DNA of 16,199 nt from Sulfurovum sp. (GCA_015490315.1 WFYB01000173.1:1-16199), one strand, 5' to 3'. Positions 1 through 6,957 are shown, counted from the first letter of the stretch. Translations and numbers: made by a program. Notes: a model not told the origin generated them from the letters alone.

Positions 1-147
1 CTCTATCTCTTTTCCGTATTTTTTCTCGTAGGCTTCGAGCTTCTCAAGTTTGTTGAAGTGGGTGAGATTGTGCTTGACAAACCAGACACCCAGCCAGATA
101 AGGATCGGCCAGCTGATAAACCAGCCTATTGATTCTGTATAGTCCAT
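1..147 (-). CDS. Small membrane protein downstream of cydB (partial)
   Basis: The minus strand reads MDYTESIGWFISWPILIWLG and continues as an open frame to the window edge, 49 codons without a stop. Residues about 8-25 form one Trp-rich hydrophobic helix, followed by a charged Lys/Glu-rich tail. An AAAGGAG ribosome binding site lies a few bases upstream of the ATG. The gene starts 13 bases after the cydB stop, so it is probably the last or next gene of the cyd operon. Small one-helix subunits (CydX, CydS, CydH types) are known parts of bd oxidases and often sit beside cydB. I cannot recognise this protein as one of them by sequence, so an accessory bd subunit is inference from size, topology and position. 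The C-terminus is not visible. Confidence 0.75.
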   Translation of the reverse strand, partial: MDYTESIGWFISWPILIWLGVWFVKHNLTHFNKLEKLEAYEKKYGKEIE

Positions 148-160
148 AGTTAACTCCTTT

Positions 161-1291
161 TTAATAGTGGTGCGGATCGGATTCGATCTCTTTTTTGGTT
201 AGTTTGTGCTTGTCCATCGAACGCCATACCGCATAGATATATGCCAGGACGATCGGCACAAGCAGCGAAACGATGCTCATGACAAAGAGCGTATAGTGGC
301 TGCCTGAGGCATTTTCGATCGTCAGCGAGCTTTGCAGGTCAGAGAGAGAGGGATAGAAAACCGTATAGTTGATCCCCAGATCGAAGAGTATGGCTGTCAC
401 CGTCATCACCGTACCCAATGCTGCATACCAGAAGGCATTGTTTTTGTGCTTGAAAAGTGCCAGATAGATGCCCCAGAGCAGAGAGACCACCCCTGCAACA
501 AGTATAGCCAGCAGAGCAGGATAGCTTAGATAGTTGTGCAGGTACTGGAGTGTAGCGGCACTTACCACATGGCTTTTGGGATCATACCGGTAGCCATTTT
601 GGCTGAGTATGTACCCGGCGACAAACAAAAAGAGCGGCAAAAAGATCAGCGTATTGCGCTTGAGTGTTTCCAGTGCGCGTTTTTGGATCTCTGTATCGTC
701 AATGACATAGTAGATATAGAGTGATCCAAGTACTCGGGAGAGAAAGACCAGCATCAGCCCAAAAGCGAGATTGAACGGATGCAAAAGCGCTTCAAGTCCA
801 TAGCTGCCGGTCGTCCAGTGTGAGAGATTCATATCGTTTCGTACGAAGTGACCGCCTGTGACCAGTGTCCCCAGTGCGACTCCGATAAGGAAGATGCCGA
901 CTGTACCGTTGAGAAAGAGCATCCACTCATAGAAACGCTCTCCAAAAAGATTGTTCGGTTTTTTCCTATACTCATAGGATACTGCCTGAATGATAAAGAA
1001 AAAAAGGATTGCCATCCAGAGATAATAGGCACCTCCGAAACTGACAGCATAAAAGAGCGGGAATGCTGCAAAGAGTGCACCTCCGAACATCACCAGTGTA
1101 GTAAAGGTAAGTTCCCACTTACGTCCCATTGCATTGACGATAAGGTCACGTTCCGATTCTGTCTTGCCCAGTCGGTAAAGCAGGGTCTGACCTCCCTGAA
1201 CGAATGTCATCATGACAAAAAAGCCGCCGATGATGCTCACGAGCAGCCACCAGTATACCTGTAGTGTATAGGTTGAAATCATAGTATCCAT
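161..1291 (-). CDS. cydB: Cytochrome bd ubiquinol oxidase subunit II
   Basis: This is the 376-residue subunit II of cytochrome bd oxidase, an inner-membrane quinol:O2 oxidoreductase. Subunit II pairs with CydA and stabilises the haem-bearing complex. The protein is strongly hydrophobic with about nine membrane segments. It has the family N-terminus (hydrophobic helix, then FVQGGQTLLY at 30-39) and a late segment with DLGINYTVFYPSL near 304-316 before the last helix. Length fits the family. The start is chosen because a GGAGG site inside the end of cydA lies about 9 bases upstream of ATG 1291; an in-frame ATG three codons on is less well placed. One base separates the cydA stop from this start, so translation is probably coupled. 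Confidence 0.95.
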   Translation of the reverse strand: MDTMISTYTLQVYWWLLVSIIGGFFVMMTFVQGGQTLLYRLGKTESERDLIVNAMGRKWELTFTTLVMFGGALFAAFPLFYAVSFGGAYYLWMAILFFFIIQAVSYEYRKKPNNLFGERFYEWMLFLNGTVGIFLIGVALGTLVTGGHFVRNDMNLSHWTTGSYGLEALLHPFNLAFGLMLVFLSRVLGSLYIYYVIDDTEIQKRALETLKRNTLIFLPLFLFVAGYILSQNGYRYDPKSHVVSAATLQYLHNYLSYPALLAILVAGVVSLLWGIYLALFKHKNNAFWYAALGTVMTVTAILFDLGINYTVFYPSLSDLQSSLTIENASGSHYTLFVMSIVSLLVPIVLAYIYAVWRSMDKHKLTKKEIESDPHHY

Positions 1292-1292
1292 T

Positions 1293-2822
1293 TTAGTGTT
1301 CCTCCGGTCCGTTTTTGATCTGTGTAGTCATGATCTTCACTTCAGCGATCAAGAGTCCTGTAAAGAGGATGGCAAAGAGCCAGAATGTGATCATGACAGA
1401 TGTGGATGCGAGGTTGGATGCTGCCATCCCTACCGGGAGAAGATCCTGTATCGCCCAGGGCTGTCTGCCTACCTCGGCAACGATCCAGCCCATCTCATGG
1501 GCGACATATGCCAGCGGGATGGACCAAAGCGCTGCATAGAGTATCCATCGTTTCTTCTCGATCTCGTTGATCATCGTATAGTAGAGGGTCAAGATGAGTA
1601 GTATGAGGAACCATGTCCCCAGTCCCACCATCGTATGAAAGCTGTAGAATGTCAGTGCGATGTTGGGGACAGCATCTTCAGGCTTCTCGAGGTAGCCGTA
1701 GCCGAGATATTTCTCATGGGCACGGAAACGTTCGAGCGCTGCTTTTGCTCTCTCCTTATCTCCTGATTTTTTGGCTTCCTTGTATGCCTTTAGGGTGGCT
1801 ACGGCTTTCTTCCCTTCGTCGATCTTTTGTTGAATAGCGGCGATGTGATGCTTGTCATTGCCGTAGAGCAGGTCATCCACACCCGGTACGAATGCCTGTA
1901 GATCGTGATAGCCCAAAAAGGAGAGAGCTCCGGGGATCTCTAGTTTGACAATAAACGGATCTTTACCGTCACCGGGCTTTTTATCCGGATCAAGGATACC
2001 AAAAGCGATGATACCGGCACGATCCTCTCCTTTGTAGAGTCCTTCCATTGCAGCGAGCTTCATCGGCTGTGTATGGGCGACCTGATAGGCTGACTGATCC
2101 CCTGTTGTAAGCATATAGAGCGAACTGAGCAGACCAAACGAGGCGGCGACGATGATACTCCGTTTGGCGAACTTCACCTCGCGTCTCTTGAGCAGATACC
2201 AGGCACTCACCCCGACCACAAAAAGTGAAGCGAGTACATAAGAGCTGCTGACTGTATGCAAAAATTTGTTGACAGCATTGGGGTTGAAGAGTACATCCCA
2301 GAAGTTCTGCATCTCATTGCGTGCGGTATCGGGATTGAATCGCATACCCATAGGGTGCTGCATCCATCCGTTGGCGACGAGGATCCAGAGTGCAGATAGG
2401 TTGGATCCGATCGCCACCAGCCAGGTAGAGAGCAGGTGCATCTTTTTGCTCACTTTGTCCCAGCCGAAGAACATCACTGCAAAAAAGGTTGACTCCATGA
2501 AGAATGCCATGAGTCCCTCGATCGCAAGAGGTGCACCGAAGATATCTCCGACGATCCACGAGTAGTTTGACCAGTTGGTACCAAACTCAAACTCCATGAT
2601 GATCCCTGTCGCCAGTCCGATGGCGAAGTTGATCGCCAATACTGTCATCCAGAATTTGGTTGTTTTCTTCCACCATTCGTCACCGGTCTTGACATAGATC
2701 GTCTCCATGATCGCGACGATAAAAGTCAGACCGAGTGTGAGCGGTACAAAAAGCCAGTGATACAGAGCGGTCAGCGCGAACTGCGCCCGTGACCAGTCTA
2801 CCAGCATATCGATGTGTTCCAT
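1293..2822 (-). CDS. cydA: Cytochrome bd ubiquinol oxidase subunit I
   Basis: This is the 509-residue haem-carrying subunit I of cytochrome bd oxidase, which oxidises quinol and reduces O2 to water in the inner membrane. Landmarks map onto E. coli CydA. H22 matches the high-spin haem ligand, H189 and M398 match the b558 ligands, and E102 and E110 match the conserved proton-path glutamates. GRQPW is at 452-456, preceded by E450. A GDQSAYQVAHTQPMKLAAMEG-like quinol-binding stretch lies at 241-261. The hydrophilic Q-loop (about 255-385) is of the long type, with a Lys/Glu-rich helix. E. coli R391 is replaced by His here (SFHTM). An AAGGAG site lies in the end of the upstream small gene, 4 bases before this start. 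A high-affinity oxidase of this kind suits microaerobic growth. Confidence 0.97.
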   Translation of the reverse strand: MEHIDMLVDWSRAQFALTALYHWLFVPLTLGLTFIVAIMETIYVKTGDEWWKKTTKFWMTVLAINFAIGLATGIIMEFEFGTNWSNYSWIVGDIFGAPLAIEGLMAFFMESTFFAVMFFGWDKVSKKMHLLSTWLVAIGSNLSALWILVANGWMQHPMGMRFNPDTARNEMQNFWDVLFNPNAVNKFLHTVSSSYVLASLFVVGVSAWYLLKRREVKFAKRSIIVAASFGLLSSLYMLTTGDQSAYQVAHTQPMKLAAMEGLYKGEDRAGIIAFGILDPDKKPGDGKDPFIVKLEIPGALSFLGYHDLQAFVPGVDDLLYGNDKHHIAAIQQKIDEGKKAVATLKAYKEAKKSGDKERAKAALERFRAHEKYLGYGYLEKPEDAVPNIALTFYSFHTMVGLGTWFLILLILTLYYTMINEIEKKRWILYAALWSIPLAYVAHEMGWIVAEVGRQPWAIQDLLPVGMAASNLASTSVMITFWLFAILFTGLLIAEVKIMTTQIKNGPEEH

Positions 2823-2826
2823 TGTA

Positions 2827-3042
2827 TTACTCCTTGGGTTGTGTTAAGTGTTTGAGTATATATTGACTGCGTTCCTTGTCACTGTGGAACTCTGTCTTGA
2901 GCAGATTTGGGAAGAAGAGCCATTTTATGACGACAAAAAGCAAAAAGAGTTTGATGATAATAATAAGCCAGAGCTTTTTACCGATCTTCATGCTCTTAAA
3001 TCCATCAAGATAGAAATGGAAGATCTTTTTTGTCCACTGCAT
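2827..3042 (-). CDS. DUF4492-type one-helix protein, first gene of cyd operon
   Basis: This 71-residue protein has a short amphipathic N-terminus (FHFYLDGFKSM), one long hydrophobic helix at about 23-44 and a charged C-terminal tail. The pattern FY-DGF-M-GK-LW-hydrophobic-K-F-PN matches what I recall of Pfam DUF4492, a family usually encoded beside cydA in Campylobacterota and Bacteroidetes; that assignment is from memory. The ATG at 3042 is preferred because GGAG lies 8 bases upstream; the ATG at 3048 (two residues longer) would leave only 2 bases. The gene ends 4 bases before cydA and its last codons carry the cydA ribosome binding site, so the two are co-translated. A role as assembly factor or small subunit of the oxidase is inferred, not shown. 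Confidence 0.85.
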   Translation of the reverse strand: MQWTKKIFHFYLDGFKSMKIGKKLWLIIIIKLFLLFVVIKWLFFPNLLKTEFHSDKERSQYILKHLTQPKE

Positions 3043-3078
3043 CGACATCGCTCCATACTGTTGGATAAGGTTGCATTG

Positions 3079-3084
3079 AGTATA
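3079..3084 (-). promoter_or_regulatory. Candidate extended -10 promoter of cyd operon
   Basis: The minus strand reads TGCTATACT, an extended -10 box (TGn plus TATACT). Predicted transcription starts near 3072, about 30 bases before the chosen start of the DUF4492-type gene. No clear -35 is visible, which is usual in Campylobacterota sigma-70 promoters. I see no convincing regulator site. Confidence 0.5.
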
Positions 3085-3171
3085 GCACTTGTTGATATAA
3101 AAAGATGTGACTTAAGTATCATCTGTCCGAGAGTGTGCCGGTTTCTACATATTTTTTATGCAGGATGGTGC

Positions 3172-3177
3172 TATAAT
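3172..3177 (+). promoter_or_regulatory. Candidate -10 box for flavin reductase gene
   Basis: A perfect TATAAT sits about 34 bases before the ATG at 3211. Its upstream flank has a T-rich block (ATTTTTTAT) typical of Campylobacterota promoters. It faces away from the cyd promoter about 90 bases off. Confidence 0.6.
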
Positions 3178-3210
3178 AAAATAACTATAAGAGCGCTAAA
3201 GGAGAAGCTG

Positions 3211-3804
3211 ATGGTCTATCCGCTGGATGCATTGCGAGGTTCGGATATTTACAAGCTTATGTCTCAGACTGTGATACCAAGACCCATAGCGTGGGTGGTG
3301 ACAGAGGATGAAGGTATTGTGAATATCGCGCCTTTTAGCTACTTTATCCCCCTCTCATCTGACCCGGCAACGGTTCTGATCTCTGTAGGGCACAAAGCTG
3401 ATGGCTCACCAAAAGATACACTGCAAAATATCAGAAAAGATAAGCGATGTACGATCTGCATGGTCGAAGAGGATGATCTTGAGAAGATGCACTGTTCATC
3501 GCTATCTTTGCCACATGAGCAGAGTGAAGTAGATTATTGCGGTATTCCGACAGAGAGGATGGATGCCGCTTACCCTCCTAAGATCACCACAGCACCGGTC
3601 GCCTATTTCTGTGAGCTCAATCAGGAGATTGATCTCGGCGGCGGCTCGACGATACCGCTGGTGCTGAATGTCAAAGCGATCTATGTCGATGAACGGGTGA
3701 TCACAGACAAAGAGAGGATGACGATCACCTTTAGTCCGGTAGCAAGGATAGGCAAACGCTATGCCTTTCTCGGCGAAGAGATCGACCCTCCGGCTATCCC
3801 TTAA
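3211..3804 (+). CDS. Flavin reductase-like FMN-binding split-barrel protein
   Basis: This 197-residue protein belongs to the flavin reductase/flavoredoxin family (FMN-binding split barrel, DIM6/NTAB type). The N-terminal IPRPIAWV (22-29) and the block NIAPFSYFIPLSSDPATVLI (38-57) are the family's flavin-binding signature, followed by KDTLQNIR (68-75). Such proteins bind FMN and reduce flavin or act as small electron carriers in the cytoplasm; the partner is unknown. The open frame extends upstream to 2848, but that part is antisense to the cyd small gene. The ATG at 3211 has GGAG 6 bases before it and a TATAAT promoter in front, so the short form is chosen. It is transcribed away from the cyd operon and has no close partner downstream. 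Confidence 0.87.
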   Translation: MVYPLDALRGSDIYKLMSQTVIPRPIAWVVTEDEGIVNIAPFSYFIPLSSDPATVLISVGHKADGSPKDTLQNIRKDKRCTICMVEEDDLEKMHCSSLSLPHEQSEVDYCGIPTERMDAAYPPKITTAPVAYFCELNQEIDLGGGSTIPLVLNVKAIYVDERVITDKERMTITFSPVARIGKRYAFLGEEIDPPAIP

Positions 3805-3815
3805 GCCCACTATGC

Positions 3816-3821
3816 TACAAT
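3816..3821 (+). promoter_or_regulatory. Candidate extended -10 promoter for queD-like gene
   Basis: TGCTACAAT is an extended -10 box lying between the flavin reductase stop and the queD-like start, with about 42 bases from the predicted start site to the GTG. Readthrough from the upstream gene is also possible, since no terminator is visible between them. Confidence 0.45.
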
Positions 3822-3869
3822 CGAGACAGTAATGAAGATACGAGATAGCAAGAAGAGAAGGATAGAGAC

Positions 3870-4451
3870 GTGATCATACGAAAGCTTTTTAAATTTGAAA
3901 ATGCCCATATCGTGAGAGACTGTTCGACACGGCGCTGCAGTGAAAATATCCATGGACACTCCTATAAGATAGAGGTGCTGCTGGAGTCGAACTATCTTGA
4001 TCACGGTCAGATGGTGTATGATTTTGGTCTGACCAAGCTCTATATTAAGGAGTTGATCGACAGTTTTGATCATGCGATCACCCTCTGGAGCGGGGATAAG
4101 CCTGAATATATAGAGGCGATGAAGCGATTTAGCAGTCGATGGATCGAGCTGCCGGTCTCTCCCTCTGCCGAACAGTTCAGCCGTGTGATCTACCTGATGG
4201 TGGAGAGAGTCCTTGCCTGCACACAGATGCAAAATGGCGAAAGGGATGTCAAGCTGCATAGCATCATCGTCCATGAGACTGAGACCGGATATGCACAGGG
4301 ATTTTATGAGGATGCACATAGCGAGTTGATGGGTAAGATCGCTCTAGAAGAGATCATTTTCTCGGCACAGGTACGCAGTGAGTGGAGCGATCCGAAGCTT
4401 TGGGAGAAGCTCTTGGGGCATGAAAAACTGATCAATCCTAAAAAAGTATAA
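3870..4451 (+). CDS. queD: 6-pyruvoyl-tetrahydropterin synthase / QueD family protein
   Basis: The protein is 193 residues and starts with GTG, supported by AAGGA 7 bases upstream. It carries the PTPS/QueD zinc site: H13 in FENAH, then H28 and H30 in HGHSY. It also has a candidate catalytic Cys (C23), an Asp-His pair (D67, H68) and a Glu in HETETG (E136) that would hold the pterin. QueD makes 6-carboxytetrahydropterin from dihydroneopterin triphosphate, the second step toward the 7-deazaguanine of queuosine. The spacing C-5-H differs slightly from E. coli (C-4-H), and a tail of about 40 residues (150-193) exceeds the roughly 120-residue E. coli enzyme, so a variant pterin product cannot be excluded. 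No queC or queE is in the window. Family assignment is firm; the exact product less so. Confidence 0.82.
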   Translation: MIIRKLFKFENAHIVRDCSTRRCSENIHGHSYKIEVLLESNYLDHGQMVYDFGLTKLYIKELIDSFDHAITLWSGDKPEYIEAMKRFSSRWIELPVSPSAEQFSRVIYLMVERVLACTQMQNGERDVKLHSIIVHETETGYAQGFYEDAHSELMGKIALEEIIFSAQVRSEWSDPKLWEKLLGHEKLINPKKV

Positions 4452-4481
4452 GCTGATGTTCCATTTATTATAAAATTTGAG

Positions 4482-4487
4482 TATAAT
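4482..4487 (+). promoter_or_regulatory. Candidate -10 box for the stalk cytochrome gene
   Basis: A perfect TATAAT lies 28 bases before the ATG at 4516, within AT-rich sequence. The predicted start site near 4494 leaves a leader of about 22 bases carrying AAGGA. The hexamer TTCCAT at 4459-4464, with a 17-base spacer, is only a weak -35. Confidence 0.65.
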
Positions 4488-4515
4488 AATCTCATCAAAA
4501 ACAAAAGGATCAAGA

Positions 4516-5160
4516 ATGAAAAATATCACACTACTTTCGCTTGCAGCGGCAGCAGTACTCTTCACTGCATGTGGAGAAGATGCGAAAAAAGCAGCAGCAG
4601 AAGCGACAGCCAAAGCAACTGAGACAGTCAAAGAGACTACAAGCAACGCAGTAGAGGCGACTAAAGAGGCGGCATCCAATGCGGCAGAAGCGACTAAAGA
4701 AGCGGCTGCAAATGCAGTAGATGCAACAAAAGAGGCAGCAGCTGAAGCAAAAGCGGCAGCAGAAGAGAAAGCAGCAGCGGCAGCAGAAGCACTCAAAGAG
4801 AGAGCAGCGGCAGCGACTGAAGCAGCCAAAGAGAAAGCGGCAGATGCAGTCGATGCAACCAAAGAAGCGGCAAGCAGTGCAGCAGCAGCGGTCGCCGGAT
4901 CTGACGATCTTGCAGCAAAAGGCAAAGAGCTCTTCGCAAAATGTGCAGGCTGCCATGGTGCAGACGGTAAAACCAAAGCACTTGGAAAATCAGCAGTCAT
5001 CGCTGGTGAGTCAGCAGAGGATATCGAGAAGAAACTGCTTGAGTATAAAGCGGGTACAAGAAATGTAGCCGGTATGGGTATGCTCATGAAAGGTCAGGTC
5101 GCGTCACTCAGTGATGAAGATATCAAAGCACTTGCTGCCTATATCGCATCTTTGAAGTAA
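4516..5160 (+). CDS. Lipoprotein c-type cytochrome on an 11-mer repeat stalk
   Basis: This 214-residue exported protein has three parts. Residues 1-19 are a signal peptide ending in a lipobox (FTAC, lipidated C19). Residues 22-120 are nine tandem 11-residue repeats of the type NAVEATKEAAS, rich in Ala/Lys/Glu and expected to be one long helix. Residues about 131-214 are a monohaem class I cytochrome c: CAGCH at 143-147, with M191 the best axial Met by alignment to recalled H. pylori cytochrome c-553. ATG 4516 is chosen over an upstream in-frame ATG (4477) because it has AAGGA at the right distance and begins the signal peptide. It probably moves electrons in the periplasm from a lipid anchor. 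The gene has its own promoter and terminator, so it is monocistronic. Its redox partners are unknown. Confidence 0.9.
   Translation: MKNITLLSLAAAAVLFTACGEDAKKAAAEATAKATETVKETTSNAVEATKEAASNAAEATKEAAANAVDATKEAAAEAKAAAEEKAAAAAEALKERAAAATEAAKEKAADAVDATKEAASSAAAAVAGSDDLAAKGKELFAKCAGCHGADGKTKALGKSAVIAGESAEDIEKKLLEYKAGTRNVAGMGMLMKGQVASLSDEDIKALAAYIASLK
4579..4875 (+). repeat. Nine tandem 33-base units encoding hendecad repeats
   Basis: The units code for residues 22-120 of the cytochrome, each 11 residues long with a consensus near xAxxATKEAAx. The best-matched copies start at residues 44, 55, 66 and 110; copies at 77 and 88 are more degenerate. Codons vary between copies (for example ACT or ACA for Thr, GAG or GAA for Glu), so the period is kept at protein level rather than by recent DNA duplication. 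The spacing resembles the 11-mer of group 3 LEA proteins. Confidence 0.88.
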
Positions 5161-5175
5161 GATACTTCAGTAACT

Positions 5176-5200
5176 ATCCGGGATTTTCCCGGATTTTTTT
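5176..5200 (+). terminator. Rho-independent terminator of the cytochrome gene
   Basis: A perfect 8-base stem (ATCCGGGA / TCCCGGAT) with a 3-base loop is followed by a run of T to 5200. It lies 15 bases after the cytochrome stop. The minus side has no T run, so it should work only for the plus strand, although moeA ends nearby. Confidence 0.92.
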
Positions 5201-5221
5201 AGTGCTTCAACTATAAACACT

Positions 5222-6439
5222 TCAAGAGGTAAATATCTCCTCTTTTTCTTCACTCCCCAATTCACACCAAATCGGTATCATATTGACCATACTTCCCTTT
5301 TCAAGCAGTTCAACCTCCGGCAGTGTGATGATCATGCCGTCAGCAGCCTGCAGTGGAGAGACCATCCCCGGCATCTGTAGTGGGACAGGGCTGAATGCTT
5401 TACCGTCAAACCCTCCGAGCTTGACGGTATATTTCCCTTTTTTCAGATGGAGGGTCTCTTGTATCGGTGTCGTGATCGTACGATGGTAGTAGGCTTTGAG
5501 CCCGCTCATCTTGCGTATCGCGGCACGTACAAAAATCTCATAATTGACCATGGATGCGAGCGGGTTGCCCGGGAGATTGATGATCACTGTATTGCCTATC
5601 TTGCCAAAGGCGGTAGGTTTGCCCGGTTTGATATCGACCCCTTCGAAGATCAGCTCCATCCCCAGATCCCCGAATGCCTCTTTGGTGAAATCTTTGTCAC
5701 CCATACTGATACCGCCGCTGGTGATGATGATATCGGCATGCAGTGCCTGATGGATCGCATCTTTGAGAGCGCTCATGGTGTCTTTGGAACTGCGTATATA
5801 CTGGGTTTCACAGCCGAGTTCCTTGGCACGCGCAAGGAACATAGGGGTATTGGAGTTGTAGAGTTGATGGGGTTTGATATGCTCAAAATGCGGACGCAGT
5901 TCATCTCCGGTACCAAAGACCGCTACCCGGATCTTGCGTTTGATTTTGATATGGCTCATACCCTGTGAAGCAAGCATGGCGATGGTATAGGCAGTGACCC
6001 TCTCCCCCTTTTCGAGAAAGACCGTACCGCTTTTTATATCCTCGCCCGCCCACCGGATAAAGGCATCCTTTTTGATATCGACAGGAAGAATGATCTTGTC
6101 ATTGTCTACCTGGATCGCTTCTACTGGGACGATAGCATCGCAGCCTTCCGGGATCGGTGCACCGGTCATGATCTTGATCGCCGACCCCTCTGTAAGGGCA
6201 TCACTGGGTGTATCTCCGGCAAAAATTGTATCGTTACAGGGTACACAGCCGCCTGCATCAGAGCATTTGACAGCATAGCCGTCCATCGCCGAGTTGTCAA
6301 AACGCGGCAGGTCAAATTTGGCGACAAGATCTTCGGCGATGACACGTCCGACGGACTCCTCTATGGGGATCCACTCGTCATCGACTATGGGTGTTTGGGT
6401 ATAGATATGATCAAGTGCTTGGGTGATGCTGATAGGCAT
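5222..6439 (-). CDS. moeA: Molybdopterin molybdenumtransferase MoeA
   Basis: This 405-residue cytoplasmic enzyme inserts molybdate into adenylylated molybdopterin in the last step of molybdenum cofactor synthesis. Motifs appear in family order: LPRFDNSAMDGYAV (44-57), MTGAPIPEGCDAIVPVE (91-107), GTGDEL (176-181), YNSN (194-197), SGGISMGDKD (241-250), PGKPTAFG (272-279) and LPGNPLASMV (289-298). Length matches E. coli MoeA (about 411). The start has an AAAGGT site about 6 bases upstream and a TATAAT promoter behind it. It stands alone on the minus strand between plus-strand genes; no other cofactor gene is here. The molybdoenzyme at 14331 is a plausible user of its product. Confidence 0.95.
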   Translation of the reverse strand: MPISITQALDHIYTQTPIVDDEWIPIEESVGRVIAEDLVAKFDLPRFDNSAMDGYAVKCSDAGGCVPCNDTIFAGDTPSDALTEGSAIKIMTGAPIPEGCDAIVPVEAIQVDNDKIILPVDIKKDAFIRWAGEDIKSGTVFLEKGERVTAYTIAMLASQGMSHIKIKRKIRVAVFGTGDELRPHFEHIKPHQLYNSNTPMFLARAKELGCETQYIRSSKDTMSALKDAIHQALHADIIITSGGISMGDKDFTKEAFGDLGMELIFEGVDIKPGKPTAFGKIGNTVIINLPGNPLASMVNYEIFVRAAIRKMSGLKAYYHRTITTPIQETLHLKKGKYTVKLGGFDGKAFSPVPLQMPGMVSPLQAADGMIITLPEVELLEKGSMVNMIPIWCELGSEEKEEIFTS

Positions 6440-6468
6440 AGGTTTACCTTTGTGTGATAAGATAGCTG

Positions 6469-6474
6469 ATTATA
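6469..6474 (-). promoter_or_regulatory. Candidate extended -10 promoter for moeA
   Basis: The minus strand reads TGTTATAAT, an extended -10 with a perfect hexamer, about 30 bases before the moeA ATG. Only 11 bases separate it from the opposing -10 at 6486-6491. Confidence 0.6.
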
Positions 6475-6485
6475 ACAAATTAGGA

Positions 6486-6491
6486 TATAAT
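6486..6491 (+). promoter_or_regulatory. Candidate -10 box for membrane protein-rsmE unit
   Basis: A perfect TATAAT lies 34 bases before the ATG at 6526, giving a leader of about 28 bases with GAAGG. It is back to back with the moeA promoter. Confidence 0.6.
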
Positions 6492-6525
6492 CCATTTTTA
6501 ATTAATACAAGAAAGAAGGTTAAGT

Positions 6526-6954
6526 ATGATAGAAGAGATGATCATGGCACACAGCATTTTGGTAAAGGTCTTTTTGGGCTTTTTGGTGGGAGGTATCGCT
6601 ATCCCCTTTTTGACCGCGAACAATCCCCTTGGTTTTAGAAAAGCGAGCTTTATCTATACGATGACATTTCAGGCGTTGGCAACGATGATCGCATTTACCG
6701 GTGTAGTCGCCATCTTCGCCGGGGATCTCGGCTGGAGTTTCAGTACGATCCTTATGGTGATTGTCTGGGCGGCATTGATGTATATCGAGATCAAAAAATA
6801 CAAGCTTATCAAAGTTGCCAATGTACAAAAAGAGAGTACATTCAAACTCATGCGCGGTGCTTTTGTCAAGATATCTATCTTGCAGATCCTTCTGGTGGTG
6901 ATCATGGTGGTACTCAAGGTACTCGAAGCCAAAGGAATGATCTCGCTGGGGTAA
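6526..6954 (+). CDS. Four-helix integral membrane protein of unknown function
   Basis: The 142-residue protein has four predicted membrane helices at about 11-29, 45-64, 71-87 and 113-133. Between helices 3 and 4 lies a basic loop (IEIKKYKLIKV, 87-97), which suggests that this loop faces the cytoplasm. I do not recognise a named family and see no catalytic motif. The start is supported by GAAGG 6 bases before the ATG; in-frame ATGs at codons 5 and 7 are alternatives. The stop is 3 bases before rsmE, so the two are co-transcribed. From memory, C. jejuni also has an integral membrane protein gene next to rsmE, which suggests a conserved pair. No function can be assigned. Confidence 0.82.
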   Translation: MIEEMIMAHSILVKVFLGFLVGGIAIPFLTANNPLGFRKASFIYTMTFQALATMIAFTGVVAIFAGDLGWSFSTILMVIVWAALMYIEIKKYKLIKVANVQKESTFKLMRGAFVKISILQILLVVIMVVLKVLEAKGMISLG

Positions 6955-6957
6955 CGG

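Noticed and set aside
2848..3210. N-terminal extension of the flavin reductase frame by 121 residues
   Set aside because: It is antisense to the DUF4492-type gene and its promoter, has no family match, and a good ribosome binding site and family N-terminus place the start at 3211.
4344..5087. 247-residue Ala/Ser-rich frame on the minus strand
   Set aside because: It is the mirror of the Ala/Lys/Glu repeats of the cytochrome gene. Low-complexity GC-rich codons keep the opposite strand open; there is no ribosome binding site or known domain.
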